The notes below the pieces were generated by a model, which was not told the origin of the DNA, ran no database searches, and was given only the letters and a program-made list of their open reading frames with translations. The position numbers and the translations under genes were made by a program. A DNA stretch of 29,732 nucleotides from Butyrivibrio sp. (lineage in GTDB: Bacteria; Bacillota; Clostridia; Lachnospirales; Lachnospiraceae), in assembly GCA_016297265.1 (NCBI GenBank), contig JAEDHB010000017.1, positions 1 to 29,732 of the forward strand, in the 5' to 3' direction. Positions 8,138-15,146 of the stretch are shown piece after piece; within the stretch, counting starts at the first letter, position 1, and every line of letters begins with the position of its first letter.

Positions 8138-8892
8138 CAGTCTGCACCGCCTAATACTTCGTCAAGTTTTGCCTGAATTCTGGATTTTACCAGCTCTGCT
8201 ATCTCGCATTTTCTCATGGAACCGTATTCTTCAAAAGTTATAGGCTCAAGATAATGAATCTGAACTTCAACTTTTTTGAAGGAATTACCGTTGAGTGCCT
8301 TATATGAATCAATTAATACGGTTGGTACAATCGGCATTTTGGATTTTAATGCAGCTCTGAAACATCCTGCATTGAACTTGCGGAGCGTATTCTTGTTATC
8401 CAAATATCCGCCTTCCGGGAAAATAAGAAATCTTTTCCCGTTTGCTACATCTTCCGCAATTTTGTCAAGAACCTTAATCTGAGATTTTGGGTCTGCAAAA
8501 TCAAGTCTTTCTCCCTGAACCAGATCAACCACCTGTTTTGAAACTATTTTGTTAGCCTGCTCCTTCTCCATCAAAACAGCAATGTGAGTAGGATGTGACA
8601 GAAAAATGGCAATTGCATCATACTTGCCCTGATGGTTAGGGCATACAAAGTATCCGCCTTCCTTCGGAAGGTTATCAAGTCCGAATACTTTATTGGTAGT
8701 TCTTCCTCTTTTTCTCATATGTTCCATAAGGCGTATAGCCTCGTTATACATCTGATCTTCTGTGTAGCGCTCAGGATGCGCCATCATCTTTATATGATTA
8801 TGTCTGGCCCTGAATACGGAAATCCCGCTTGTTGAAGCGACATATGAAAATCTCAGATGTCCCATTCCCTGACCATTTTCTCTCTTTTTCAT
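8137..8892 (-). CDS. PlsC-type 1-acyl-glycerol-3-phosphate acyltransferase family protein
   Basis: Lysophospholipid-acyltransferase-fold protein, expected to move an acyl chain from ACP or CoA to a lysolipid or other hydroxyl acceptor at the membrane face. The catalytic His-x4-Asp motif is NHQGKYD and the acceptor-binding motif is FPEGG. An N-terminal extension of about 75 residues precedes the catalytic core. An upstream TTG (8910) would also open the frame, but ATG at 8892 is preferred: GGGAGG lies ten bases before it and it overlaps the flavoprotein stop as ATGA, giving 251 residues. It is the second acyltransferase of the operon and precedes the ligase-like gene. The acceptor is unknown; it could tailor the product of this operon rather than make phosphatidic acid. 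Confidence 0.87.
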   Translation of the reverse strand: MKKRENGQGMGHLRFSYVASTSGISVFRARHNHIKMMAHPERYTEDQMYNEAIRLMEHMRKRGRTTNKVFGLDNLPKEGGYFVCPNHQGKYDAIAIFLSHPTHIAVLMEKEQANKIVSKQVVDLVQGERLDFADPKSQIKVLDKIAEDVANGKRFLIFPEGGYLDNKNTLRKFNAGCFRAALKSKMPIVPTVLIDSYKALNGNSFKKVEVQIHYLEPITFEEYGSMRKCEIAELVKSRIQAKLDEVLGGAD

Positions 8893-9602
8893 TGTGGATA
8901 ATCCTCCCAATAGCCTGTCATCATTTTTTCAACAGCTCGAACAGGAATTAGTGGAGCACAAACCTTCTTTTGTGTATCTTCGCTGACAGTTCCTGTTGTA
9001 CCAAGCTCAAAGCCTGCCGCTTTTACCTTTTTGAGATAATTGCCAAGTATCGGCTTCATCTGTTCCAGCATAAGAATCTCACCCTGCGGAGTGAATACTT
9101 TTGTATAATTTCCTTTACCGCAAATCATATCAAACTGACGAGATACCGAATCATATACAATATCTGTCGATGCGTGTGCACAGGAAGATACAATAACTAC
9201 TTTCTTGTCGGAAAAATCATATCGGTAATCCATAATTATCAAATCATCCTCTGATGCCAGTTTACCTGCGTAAGGCATCTTGAGCGGTAAGAGTCTGTTA
9301 AGCATTGTTGCGGCAATCGACGAAAGCCCAAAGAAGTACAACGGAAATGAAAAAACAATCACATCACTCTCAAGTATTTTGCCGGTAATCATATCCATAT
9401 CATCCCTGATAACACATTTGCCCGGGCTTACCTTCCAGCATCCGAAACATCCCCTGCAATGAGCGATATTCATTTTGCCGAGGTGAATTGTCTCCACCTC
9501 TGTCCCGGTTGCCTCTGCAAGGCCTTCAACAAATTTGCCTGCCACCATGTAGGAATGACTGGCCTCATTTTTCATACTTCCGTTAATAATAAGTGTTTTC
9601 AT
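8889..9602 (-). CDS. NADPH-dependent FMN reductase / iron-sulfur flavoprotein-like protein
   Basis: A 237-residue flavodoxin-fold protein. It begins MKTLIINGSMK, the N-terminal phosphate-binding region of the FMN reductase family. A compact cysteine cluster C49-x2-C52-x2-C55-x7-C63 (HCRGCFGC...KC) matches the spacing of the [4Fe-4S] motif in iron-sulfur flavoproteins (Isf), although many clostridial FMN reductases have similar cysteines without proven clusters. Expected to bind FMN and pass electrons; the substrate is unknown. It starts three bases after the patatin gene, with its GGAG inside that gene, and overlaps the next acyltransferase (ATGA). In an operon without a classical enoyl reductase it is the only clear redox flavoprotein, so it may modify the acyl chain or an attached head group; this is inference. 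Confidence 0.85.
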   Translation of the reverse strand: MKTLIINGSMKNEASHSYMVAGKFVEGLAEATGTEVETIHLGKMNIAHCRGCFGCWKVSPGKCVIRDDMDMITGKILESDVIVFSFPLYFFGLSSIAATMLNRLLPLKMPYAGKLASEDDLIIMDYRYDFSDKKVVIVSSCAHASTDIVYDSVSRQFDMICGKGNYTKVFTPQGEILMLEQMKPILGNYLKKVKAAGFELGTTGTVSEDTQKKVCAPLIPVRAVEKMMTGYWEDYPQ

Positions 9603-9605
9603 GAA

Positions 9606-10460
9606 CTACACTCCAAAAAATTCCCTGATTTGTCCTATGTTTTCCTCGGCAATCTTTCTGCCGTTCTGGTAGAATTCTTCAACCTTATCATCATTCTGCT
9701 CAAATTTGTGAATGCATTCAATGTCCGGTCTGAGCACCATTGCCCTGCCTTCCTCTTCAAGCTTTTTCATAAGCTCAAGCTGTCTGCTGTAAACTTCTGT
9801 TCTTTTGAGCAGTGCCTCATAGAACTTTGGATATTTTCTCTTATATTTGAATGCCATAATGAATTTAGCCTTACCATAATTAGTTGGTGATTCTAAAGCA
9901 TTCTTGGTCATTACTATCAACAATTTGTCGCAGCCTTTTTCCAATGCTCTTTCAATCGGAATCGAGTCGCAAATACTTCCGTCAAGATAGTGATAATCAC
10001 CCACCTTGACCGGTTTGCACAAAATAGGTACTGAGCAGGATGCCATTCCTAATTTCAGAAATTTATCAATATCTTCTTTTTCACAATGGTATTCGGATTT
10101 ACCGGTATCACAGTTGGATACCACCACTTCAAGCGGGACCTCGGAATTGATATATCTTTCAAAATCATAAGGAAACTGCTTATACGGATACTCAAAAAAC
10201 ATTTTCTTGAGATTGAGGAAACGGCCTTTAGTAAACAGCTGCTTCATGCCAAAATAATTTTGCTTGTGGTCCTTTGGCTTAATCACATTACGGGTTCTGC
10301 CCACCTGATTTGATATATATCCCATTCCGTTTCCAGCACCTGCAGATACACCTACAATATAATCCCACTCTATGTTGTTTTCCATTAGTACATCCAGCAC
10401 ACCGGAAGTAAACACTCCTCTGAATGCGCCGCCTTCAAGTACAAGTGCATTTTTTCCCAT
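9606..10460 (-). CDS. patatin-like phospholipase
   Basis: A 284-residue patatin-family serine hydrolase of the bacterial YjjU/RssA-like type. The oxyanion-hole region GGAFRGV (10-16), nucleophile Ser39 in GVSAG, and catalytic Asp160 in LDGS form the complete Ser-Asp dyad. No signal peptide or membrane segment is seen, so it should be cytoplasmic or peripheral. ATG with GGAG eight bases upstream; 26 bases after ACP2. Such enzymes deacylate lipids or acyl thioesters. Here it could release the product, generate lysolipid acceptors for the two acyltransferases, or clear mis-acylated species. Confidence 0.9.
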   Translation of the reverse strand: MGKNALVLEGGAFRGVFTSGVLDVLMENNIEWDYIVGVSAGAGNGMGYISNQVGRTRNVIKPKDHKQNYFGMKQLFTKGRFLNLKKMFFEYPYKQFPYDFERYINSEVPLEVVVSNCDTGKSEYHCEKEDIDKFLKLGMASCSVPILCKPVKVGDYHYLDGSICDSIPIERALEKGCDKLLIVMTKNALESPTNYGKAKFIMAFKYKRKYPKFYEALLKRTEVYSRQLELMKKLEEEGRAMVLRPDIECIHKFEQNDDKVEEFYQNGRKIAEENIGQIREFFGV

Positions 10461-10486
10461 AATATCGCTCCTAACTATATGTCAGC

Positions 10487-10720
10487 CTATTCGAGTCCTG
10501 TTTTGGCGCTGATGAAATCAATTACGTCCTGAACAGTATCAAGCTTTGCATCCGCATCGAAGCTCACACCATATTCGTCCTCAATAGACACTGCCAAAAG
10601 CATCATTGTAAGAGAGTTAAGTCCCAAATCCTCCAACAAAGTACTGTCCTTGCTGATTTCCGACTGATCAACCTCCGGAATCACGTTTGAAAAAATCTCT
10701 AATAATTTATTGAATATCAT
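10487..10720 (-). CDS. acyl carrier protein (ACP2), atypical attachment motif
   Basis: A 77-residue ACP with Ser36 in DLGLNSLTMM (31-40) as the phosphopantetheine site. The residue before Ser is Asn rather than the near-universal Asp. The start is set at ATG 10720 because AGGAG lies seven bases upstream and the codon overlaps the preceding stop (ATGA); a GTG at 10738 would add six residues but has no better signal. It lies between an acyltransferase and the patatin gene. Its distance from the ketosynthase and its distinct motif suggest a carrier for starter or final acyl transfer rather than elongation; this is inference. Confidence 0.9.
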   Translation of the reverse strand: MIFNKLLEIFSNVIPEVDQSEISKDSTLLEDLGLNSLTMMLLAVSIEDEYGVSFDADAKLDTVQDVIDFISAKTGLE

Positions 10721-11352
10721 TGTCTTTCTCCTTTGCACATCTTTTTTCTTAATTCGATTACTTCCTGTCTGAACCGTTCGCTCTCTGCCTTGAGGTAATC
10801 AGGTCTGAGACCCTTTCCTTCCGCAGTAAGTTCCATCGGTTCCCCGACTATTACTCTCTGTCTTCCAAAAAACTTATATGTACCATCAACCGCATACGGA
10901 ACCACCTTTGCACCCGTCATAATCGAAAGCATTACAAATCCCGGCTTGAATTCATCCGGTTCAAACTCCTTACGGGTCTTGCCCTCAGGATATACTATTA
11001 CGGATTCCTTTTTATCCATTGCCTCCCTGGCAAATTTGAGCCATGCGGTGTCAAGACCAAATCTGTCAATCGGTATGCATCTGTTGTGTTTGAGGAACCA
11101 GTTGAATTGTGGTTTCTCATACCAGTCCTTCGCAACCAGTATGCATCCCTTGAATCTTGAAAAAATCACTGTTGTAAGCAGTCCGTCATTATGGCTTGTA
11201 TGGTTGCCCACCAGAATCACAGGTTCCCTGCCCTTGCGCTTCTTCATTGTCTTGTCAACATATTTTACGGATGGGTGAAAAGCAATATATACATATGCTG
11301 TTAATAATCCTCTGCCAATTTTTGCTGCCACCTTTTGAAAAAATCTAATCAT
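10717..11352 (-). CDS. PlsC-type acyltransferase
   Basis: A 211-residue lysophospholipid-acyltransferase-family protein. The His-x4-Asp motif is NHTSHND and the acceptor motif is YPEGKTR. An N-terminal amphipathic/hydrophobic stretch could dock it to the inner membrane face. ATG 11352 with AGGAAG six bases upstream is preferred over TTG 11370, which would overlap the MntP-like gene. The stop overlaps the ACP2 start (ATGA), suggesting that the acyltransferase and ACP2 are made in step and may work together. It is not closely similar to the other acyltransferase of the operon (different lengths and motif context), so the two probably use different acceptors or steps. Confidence 0.88.
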   Translation of the reverse strand: MIRFFQKVAAKIGRGLLTAYVYIAFHPSVKYVDKTMKKRKGREPVILVGNHTSHNDGLLTTVIFSRFKGCILVAKDWYEKPQFNWFLKHNRCIPIDRFGLDTAWLKFAREAMDKKESVIVYPEGKTRKEFEPDEFKPGFVMLSIMTGAKVVPYAVDGTYKFFGRQRVIVGEPMELTAEGKGLRPDYLKAESERFRQEVIELRKKMCKGERQ

Positions 11353-11362
11353 AAAAATCTTC

Positions 11363-11947
11363 CTAGCCAATCAGTATTGAACCAATATTACTAACGATTG
11401 TAAGGCCTCCCGCCACAATCAGAATAATGCCTCCGGCCCAGTAGAATCTCTTGTCGAGTTCTCCGTTGCGATATCCGACAAACACTCCGAGTATTACAAT
11501 AAATACCGTAATGCAGCAAATCATAATTGCCAGTGACAAAAGCTTATGTTCCAACAATCCGCATCCGAATCCTGCAAAAATTGTATAAATACTTGTAGAT
11601 GATGCAATTCCACAGGTTTTCTTAAAATCTATGTCGGACAATACCTCAGGTATTGCCTTGCGGTAGTGAATCAGCATAACCTTGATACCGCCAAGAATAA
11701 TGAATAGTATTCCCGCAAGTATTCCCCATACGCGCTTTACTTCTATTGTTTTCTCATCAACATTCGGAATCTGTGCTATTCCATATCCAATTAACAATGC
11801 TAAAATCTGCCATGCCACAACCATGAGGCACATCAGAACAATTCCTCTTGCCTTAACATTTCCAAGAACAGATCCCTGTGAAACTGCTATGGCAAAAACG
11901 TCAAATGCCAGACCGAATCCAACTAAAATAATTAAAGCTGTGTCCAT
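11363..11947 (-). CDS. MntP-like (DUF204-type) polytopic membrane protein
   Basis: A 194-residue very hydrophobic protein with about six membrane segments and an internal two-fold pattern resembling the MntP manganese exporter family. The first repeat keeps the key acidic residue (Asp16 in GLAFDVFAIAVSQG). In the second repeat the expected TS(L/I)DA motif reads SSTSIYT, so the second transport Asp is replaced by Ser. Family knowledge says both acidic residues matter for Mn efflux in E. coli MntP, so classical manganese export is doubtful. It is the first gene of the biosynthetic operon, 230 bases after the regulator gene; ATG with GAAAGG eight bases upstream. Possible roles are export of a product or an unrelated ion function. 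The family call rests mainly on the first motif and topology. Confidence 0.6.
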   Translation of the reverse strand: MDTALIILVGFGLAFDVFAIAVSQGSVLGNVKARGIVLMCLMVVAWQILALLIGYGIAQIPNVDEKTIEVKRVWGILAGILFIILGGIKVMLIHYRKAIPEVLSDIDFKKTCGIASSTSIYTIFAGFGCGLLEHKLLSLAIMICCITVFIVILGVFVGYRNGELDKRFYWAGGIILIVAGGLTIVSNIGSILIG

Positions 11948-11983
11948 AAATTTACCTTTCGTTATTTATCCAAATCCTAGACT

Positions 11984-12008
11984 ATTGTACAAACGGTATG
12001 AAAATAAT
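11984..12008 (-). promoter_or_regulatory. probable promoter of the biosynthetic operon
   Basis: On the minus strand TACAAT (11989-11984), one mismatch from the sigma-A -10, lies about 36 bases before the first ATG of the operon. Seventeen bases upstream the -35 position is poor (TGGAAT), which fits a promoter that needs activation or is held weak. The same stretch (11988-12008) also resembles a degenerate fourth copy of the repeat just upstream. Confidence 0.5.
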
Positions 12009-12014
12009 TCCATA

Positions 12015-12094
12015 TACAAACCCCGTAATATGTATTTTGCGACTACAAATCGTGCAAAATGTATTTGAAATATACAAAACACGGCAAAATGTAT
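12015..12094 (+). repeat. three phased ~21-bp partly palindromic elements, probable regulator binding sites
   Basis: Copies at 12015-12035, 12044-12064 and 12073-12094 each begin TACAAA and end ATGTAT, with a C..G core between. Starts are 29 bases apart both times. The arms ATACA/TGTAT are inverted repeats; the third copy extends to ATATACA (12070-12076) and TGTATAT (12090-12096). They sit directly upstream of the operon's likely -10 and downstream of the TetR-family gene, the place expected for operators of that regulator. The binding protein is inferred. Confidence 0.7.
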
Positions 12095-12119
12095 ATCTGC
12101 GTTTTCCCCATGAAATAGC

Positions 12120-12166
12120 AAAAAAAGACAAGGCCCTGCTTATTATCACAAACAGATGTCTTGTCT
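12120..12166 (-). terminator. intrinsic terminator of the tetR-family gene
   Basis: On the minus strand AGACAAG (12166-12160) pairs with CTTGTCT (12132-12126), with an inner CTG/CAG pairing possible, and the 3' arm runs directly into a stretch of Ts. It lies 11 bases after the regulator stop and separates it from the biosynthetic operon. Confidence 0.75.
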
Positions 12167-12177
12167 CTTACATTAAT

Positions 12178-12714
12178 TCAATCCTTATAAATATTATGGG
12201 CAACCAGATTCTGATAGAAGGAAATCACATCTTCCACAGAGGTTCCCTCCGATGCATCAAATAGCATGTATTTGATAACAATTATTATGCCCGCTGCATA
12301 GTAATCAGAAATCAACTTTGCCTTATCCCCGGATTCATGCGTTCTCATGTACCACACGGCAAAGAAATCCGAGAGCCCTTTGAACAGCGTCTCTTCAAAC
12401 CCGTTCTGTCCCGTAACCTCAAATGCCTTCCTGTAGTATTCCCTGTCCTGATAAAAGCCTTCAAAAATGCATTTTACCGCTTCATCATCCAGGTTGTTAT
12501 CTATACATTCCTTTGCCTTCTGCAAAACCTCCACTGTCAGAAGCCATTCCATAAGCTCATATTTGTCATGGAAATGGTTGTAGAATGTCGGTCTGATAAC
12601 ATTAGCATGGTCCGTTATCATTTTTATTGTTATTTTTTCAAAAGAATACTGAAGCAGCATATCCTTAAAGCTGTTGGCAATCAGTCTCTTTGTTAATTCT
12701 TTTAACTGTTCCAT
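12178..12714 (-). CDS. TetR-family transcriptional regulator
   Basis: A 178-residue one-component regulator. The N-terminal helix-turn-helix spans about residues 25-50 and ends with the TetR-typical Pro-Thr-Phe-Tyr-Asn-His-Phe, followed by Lys-Tyr-Glu-Leu. The C-terminal ligand/dimer domain (about 70-178) is of the kind found in DhaS-like clostridial members and gives no clear ligand clue. It lies just upstream of the biosynthetic operon on the same strand, separated by its own terminator and by three phased operator-like elements, so local control of the operon is the natural inference. Whether it represses or activates is not evident. Its own promoter lies so close to the ATG that the transcript may be leaderless. 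Confidence 0.9.
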   Translation of the reverse strand: MEQLKELTKRLIANSFKDMLLQYSFEKITIKMITDHANVIRPTFYNHFHDKYELMEWLLTVEVLQKAKECIDNNLDDEAVKCIFEGFYQDREYYRKAFEVTGQNGFEETLFKGLSDFFAVWYMRTHESGDKAKLISDYYAAGIIIVIKYMLFDASEGTSVEDVISFYQNLVAHNIYKD

Positions 12715-12721
12715 AAGCCTT

Positions 12722-12751
12722 ATTATACCAAATTATTGATGTATTTTTCAA
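12722..12751 (-). promoter_or_regulatory. promoter of the tetR-family gene, possibly leaderless
   Basis: Minus-strand TTGAAA (12751-12746), 18-base spacer, and TATAAT (12727-12722). Only seven bases separate the -10 from the ATG (12714), so a start seven bases downstream of the -10 would fall at or next to the start codon. AAGG three bases before the ATG is a weak, too-close ribosome site. Confidence 0.6.
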
Positions 12752-12754
12752 GTA

Positions 12755-14860
12755 TTATTGAACAAGTACAATTGCCGCTCTCGCAGGAACATTTATTGTT
12801 ATTTTGCCGTTGACAACAGGATAATCAATCCTTTCCAGAGAATATCCTTCCTCGTAGCTCTGAATGACCTGAGTCATATTGCTTCCGTTAAGCGCTCCGC
12901 ACTCCCATGCCTCAAGAACAACTGTTTTTTCATAGTCATTGTTATTGAGGACCGTGATTGCTCTGTTGTTTCTTGTAAAACGGCAATACGCGATAAGGTT
13001 ATATTCGCCGTACAGACTCTTGAATGAGCCCCTGACAAGTGCCTCGTTATCACGGTGGATTTTGATAATGTCTCGATGAAAATTAACCAAATCCATGTCC
13101 TCATTGCCCCAAGGATAGGTACGCCTGTTGTCCGGATCTGTCCATCCGCATACGCCGGCCTCATCACCATAATATACAGTAGGTGCTCCCGGCCATGTCA
13201 TCTGAACAATGACCGCTTCCTTGAATACTGATTTCCGGATATTGTCTTCAGCTGCTTTCGGTCCTCGTGATTCTGTTCGACCGACAGTCTGATTAGTTCT
13301 TGTAAGGAAACGCGAATGGTCATGATTTGACAATTCATTCATGGCGATTCGTGTTGGTGCACCGCCCATTCTTGACATATTGTGTCTCATTGCATCAAAA
13401 AAGAATGCCGGATTACCTATTTTGTGTTGTTCAAAGGAATCACTGTGTTTTTCCATTCCTGTAAGGAACCATGTCAATGGCTCCATAAAGGCGTCGTAGT
13501 TCATAATTGTATCCCACTGGTCACCGCAAAGCCACGAATGACAGTCGCCGTAGTGTTCAGCAAGAATAACCGCTTCCGGATTAGCCTCTTTGACGGAATC
13601 CCTGAATTTGCGCCAGAACGAATGATTATATTCCTCCGTACATCCCAAATCAGCAGCAACATCAAGTCTCCATCCGTCCGCATTGTACGGTGGTGAAACC
13701 CATTTTTTACCAATGTTCAGAATGTACTCCTCAAGAGTCTGTGAGCCCTCGTAATTAAGCTTAGGAAGAGTGTCATGTCCCCACCAGCCGTTATAACTTC
13801 CGTTGTATGGCCAGCCGTAAGGATTGTTAAACTGGAAGAAATCTCTGTAAGGACTTTCCGCATCAACAAAAGCTCCCTTGGCAAAATCGTTGCTGTTTTC
13901 GTAAATTCTTTCCCTGTCAAGCCATTTATTAAACGAACCGCAGTGGTTGAATACACCGTCGATTATTACTTTAATATCTCTCTTGTGAGCTTCCTCAACA
14001 AGCTTTGCAAAGAGAGCATTACTTGCCTCAAGATTCTTAAGGTTGGTAACTCTGTTGATATACTTGGTGGCCTGACTATTGTCCATATTGCCGTATGGAA
14101 GCGGCTCGCCGCCGTCCTCAACAATAACGCCCAAGTGTGGGTCAATATAATCGTAATCCTGAATATCATATTTGTGATTTGATGGAGATACAAACAGCGG
14201 ATTAAAATAAATACACTGAATTCCCAAATCGTGGAGATAGTCAAGCTTCTGGATTACGCCGCTTAAATCTCCGCCGTAAAACTCCCTGACACCCATGGTT
14301 GCAGGATATTTATTCCAGTTCTCCACTCTTTTTACATAGTCACCGATATAGGAATATTCATTGTCAACAACATCATTGCTCAAGTCGCCGTTAAAAAATC
14401 TGTCCACATAAATCTGGTATATAACAATACCCTTCATCCAGTCAGGAGTCTTAAATCCCGGATAAATGACGAAGTTATAATCCTGATTGATATCCGTTCT
14501 TGCCCCCAGCTGGCTGTAATATACAACCGTATTGCCGGATTTTACTTCAAAATAATATCTGACGGCGGATTCACCGATGTTAAATGTGTAGGAATAATAA
14601 TCGAATTTCTCATCCCTCTCCGTTCTGCTCATTGTATGGGCAATTCCGTCGATAATTACATTCACCTGCTCAACATTGTACTTGAGGGTTCTGAACCTGA
14701 TTGTTAACTCGCTGTTTTTCTCAGGTTCACACGGAATGAGATAGTCCTCAGTTGCATCATGAAAAAGTGCTCTTGAATTCAGCACAGGTCTCATATTGGT
14801 CAGGTACAACCAGTTTTTCTCATATATTGGAAGTTCTTCGAACCGTTTTTTGATTTCCAT
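12755..14860 (-). CDS. GH13 alpha-glucan hydrolase (neopullulanase/maltodextrin glucosidase-like)
   Basis: A 701-residue family GH13 enzyme. An N-terminal beta domain (about 1-130, CBM34-like position) precedes a (beta/alpha)8 barrel starting near WMKGIVIYQIYVDRFFNGD (141-159). Conserved regions: I DGVFNH (301-306), II GWRLDVAAD with nucleophile Asp400, III ILAEHYGD with acid/base Glu435, and IV NELSNHDHSR with Asp514. The last ~85 residues form a beta-domain C. There is no signal peptide, so it should hydrolyse imported maltodextrins, cyclodextrins or glycogen fragments in the cytoplasm. ATG with AAAGGA nine bases upstream and its own consensus-like promoter. Its stop is 41 bases before the regulator gene; no link to the lipid operon is evident. 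Exact substrate preference (neopullulanase, cyclomaltodextrinase, maltogenic amylase) cannot be set by sequence alone. Confidence 0.93.
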   Translation of the reverse strand: MEIKKRFEELPIYEKNWLYLTNMRPVLNSRALFHDATEDYLIPCEPEKNSELTIRFRTLKYNVEQVNVIIDGIAHTMSRTERDEKFDYYSYTFNIGESAVRYYFEVKSGNTVVYYSQLGARTDINQDYNFVIYPGFKTPDWMKGIVIYQIYVDRFFNGDLSNDVVDNEYSYIGDYVKRVENWNKYPATMGVREFYGGDLSGVIQKLDYLHDLGIQCIYFNPLFVSPSNHKYDIQDYDYIDPHLGVIVEDGGEPLPYGNMDNSQATKYINRVTNLKNLEASNALFAKLVEEAHKRDIKVIIDGVFNHCGSFNKWLDRERIYENSNDFAKGAFVDAESPYRDFFQFNNPYGWPYNGSYNGWWGHDTLPKLNYEGSQTLEEYILNIGKKWVSPPYNADGWRLDVAADLGCTEEYNHSFWRKFRDSVKEANPEAVILAEHYGDCHSWLCGDQWDTIMNYDAFMEPLTWFLTGMEKHSDSFEQHKIGNPAFFFDAMRHNMSRMGGAPTRIAMNELSNHDHSRFLTRTNQTVGRTESRGPKAAEDNIRKSVFKEAVIVQMTWPGAPTVYYGDEAGVCGWTDPDNRRTYPWGNEDMDLVNFHRDIIKIHRDNEALVRGSFKSLYGEYNLIAYCRFTRNNRAITVLNNNDYEKTVVLEAWECGALNGSNMTQVIQSYEEGYSLERIDYPVVNGKITINVPARAAIVLVQ

Positions 14861-14910
14861 ATGGCGGATTCCTTTCGAACTATTTTGCTCTGTAAAAATA
14901 TACCAAATTA

Positions 14911-14939
14911 AAGATAGCTTATTTCGCTCTCAATGTCAA
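14911..14939 (-). promoter_or_regulatory. sigma-A promoter of the GH13 gene
   Basis: Minus-strand perfect -35 TTGACA (14939-14934), 17-base spacer, -10 TATCTT (14916-14911), about 50 bases before the ATG. Confidence 0.75.
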
Positions 14940-14981
14940 TCAAATACGACTTTATGAGACTAATAAATATCCGTAAAAAGT

Positions 14982-15013
14982 AAAAAGAACAGCTTCCGAC
15001 AGCTGTTCTTTTT
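14982..15013 (-). terminator. bidirectional-looking terminator downstream of ftsH
   Basis: A perfect 13-bp inverted repeat (AAAAAGAACAGCT at 14982-14994, AGCTGTTCTTTTT at 15001-15013) with a 6-base loop gives a stem followed by T-runs on both strands. On the minus strand it lies about 135 bases past the ftsH stop and upstream of the GH13 promoter. The rest of the 14861-15146 gap holds that promoter and AT-rich DNA with no credible gene. Confidence 0.85.
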
Positions 15014-15146
15014 GGAGAAGGTATTTTGTTTCTTATGGGGTGTAATAAAACTATATAATGTATTGGGGGTTACAATGTTAGTATAGCAGAACACAAAAAT
15101 AAGTGTGCACAAACTTGTACAAATTTGCCTATATTTTTTGTGCAAT

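Larger units (their letters stand above)
119..11947 (-). other. 13-gene type II PKS/FAS-like biosynthetic operon
   Basis: Thirteen minus-strand genes run with gaps of about 3-80 bases or with overlapping stop/start codons (ATGA at 10720-10717 and 8892-8889, TGATG at 8139-8135, TAATG at 3058-3054), consistent with one transcript from a promoter near 11989. The set contains malonyl supply (carboxyltransferase, FabD), elongation (double ketosynthase, FabG, FabZ, two ACPs), an adenylate-ligase-like protein, two PlsC-type acyltransferases, a patatin-like lipase, a flavoprotein and a MntP-like membrane protein. It lacks FabH, any enoyl reductase and biotin carboxylase/carrier subunits. The operon boundary is inferred from spacing and the flanking signals, not from transcript data. 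Confidence 0.75.

Noticed and set aside
8893..8910. TTG start extending the acyltransferase upstream
   Set aside because: It would place the start on the GGGAGG ribosome site itself; ATG 8892 has that site at workable spacing and overlaps the previous stop as ATGA.
14982..15013. Possible insertion-sequence end or attachment site at the perfect inverted repeat
   Set aside because: No transposase, target duplication or second copy is seen; T-runs on both sides fit a two-way terminator.
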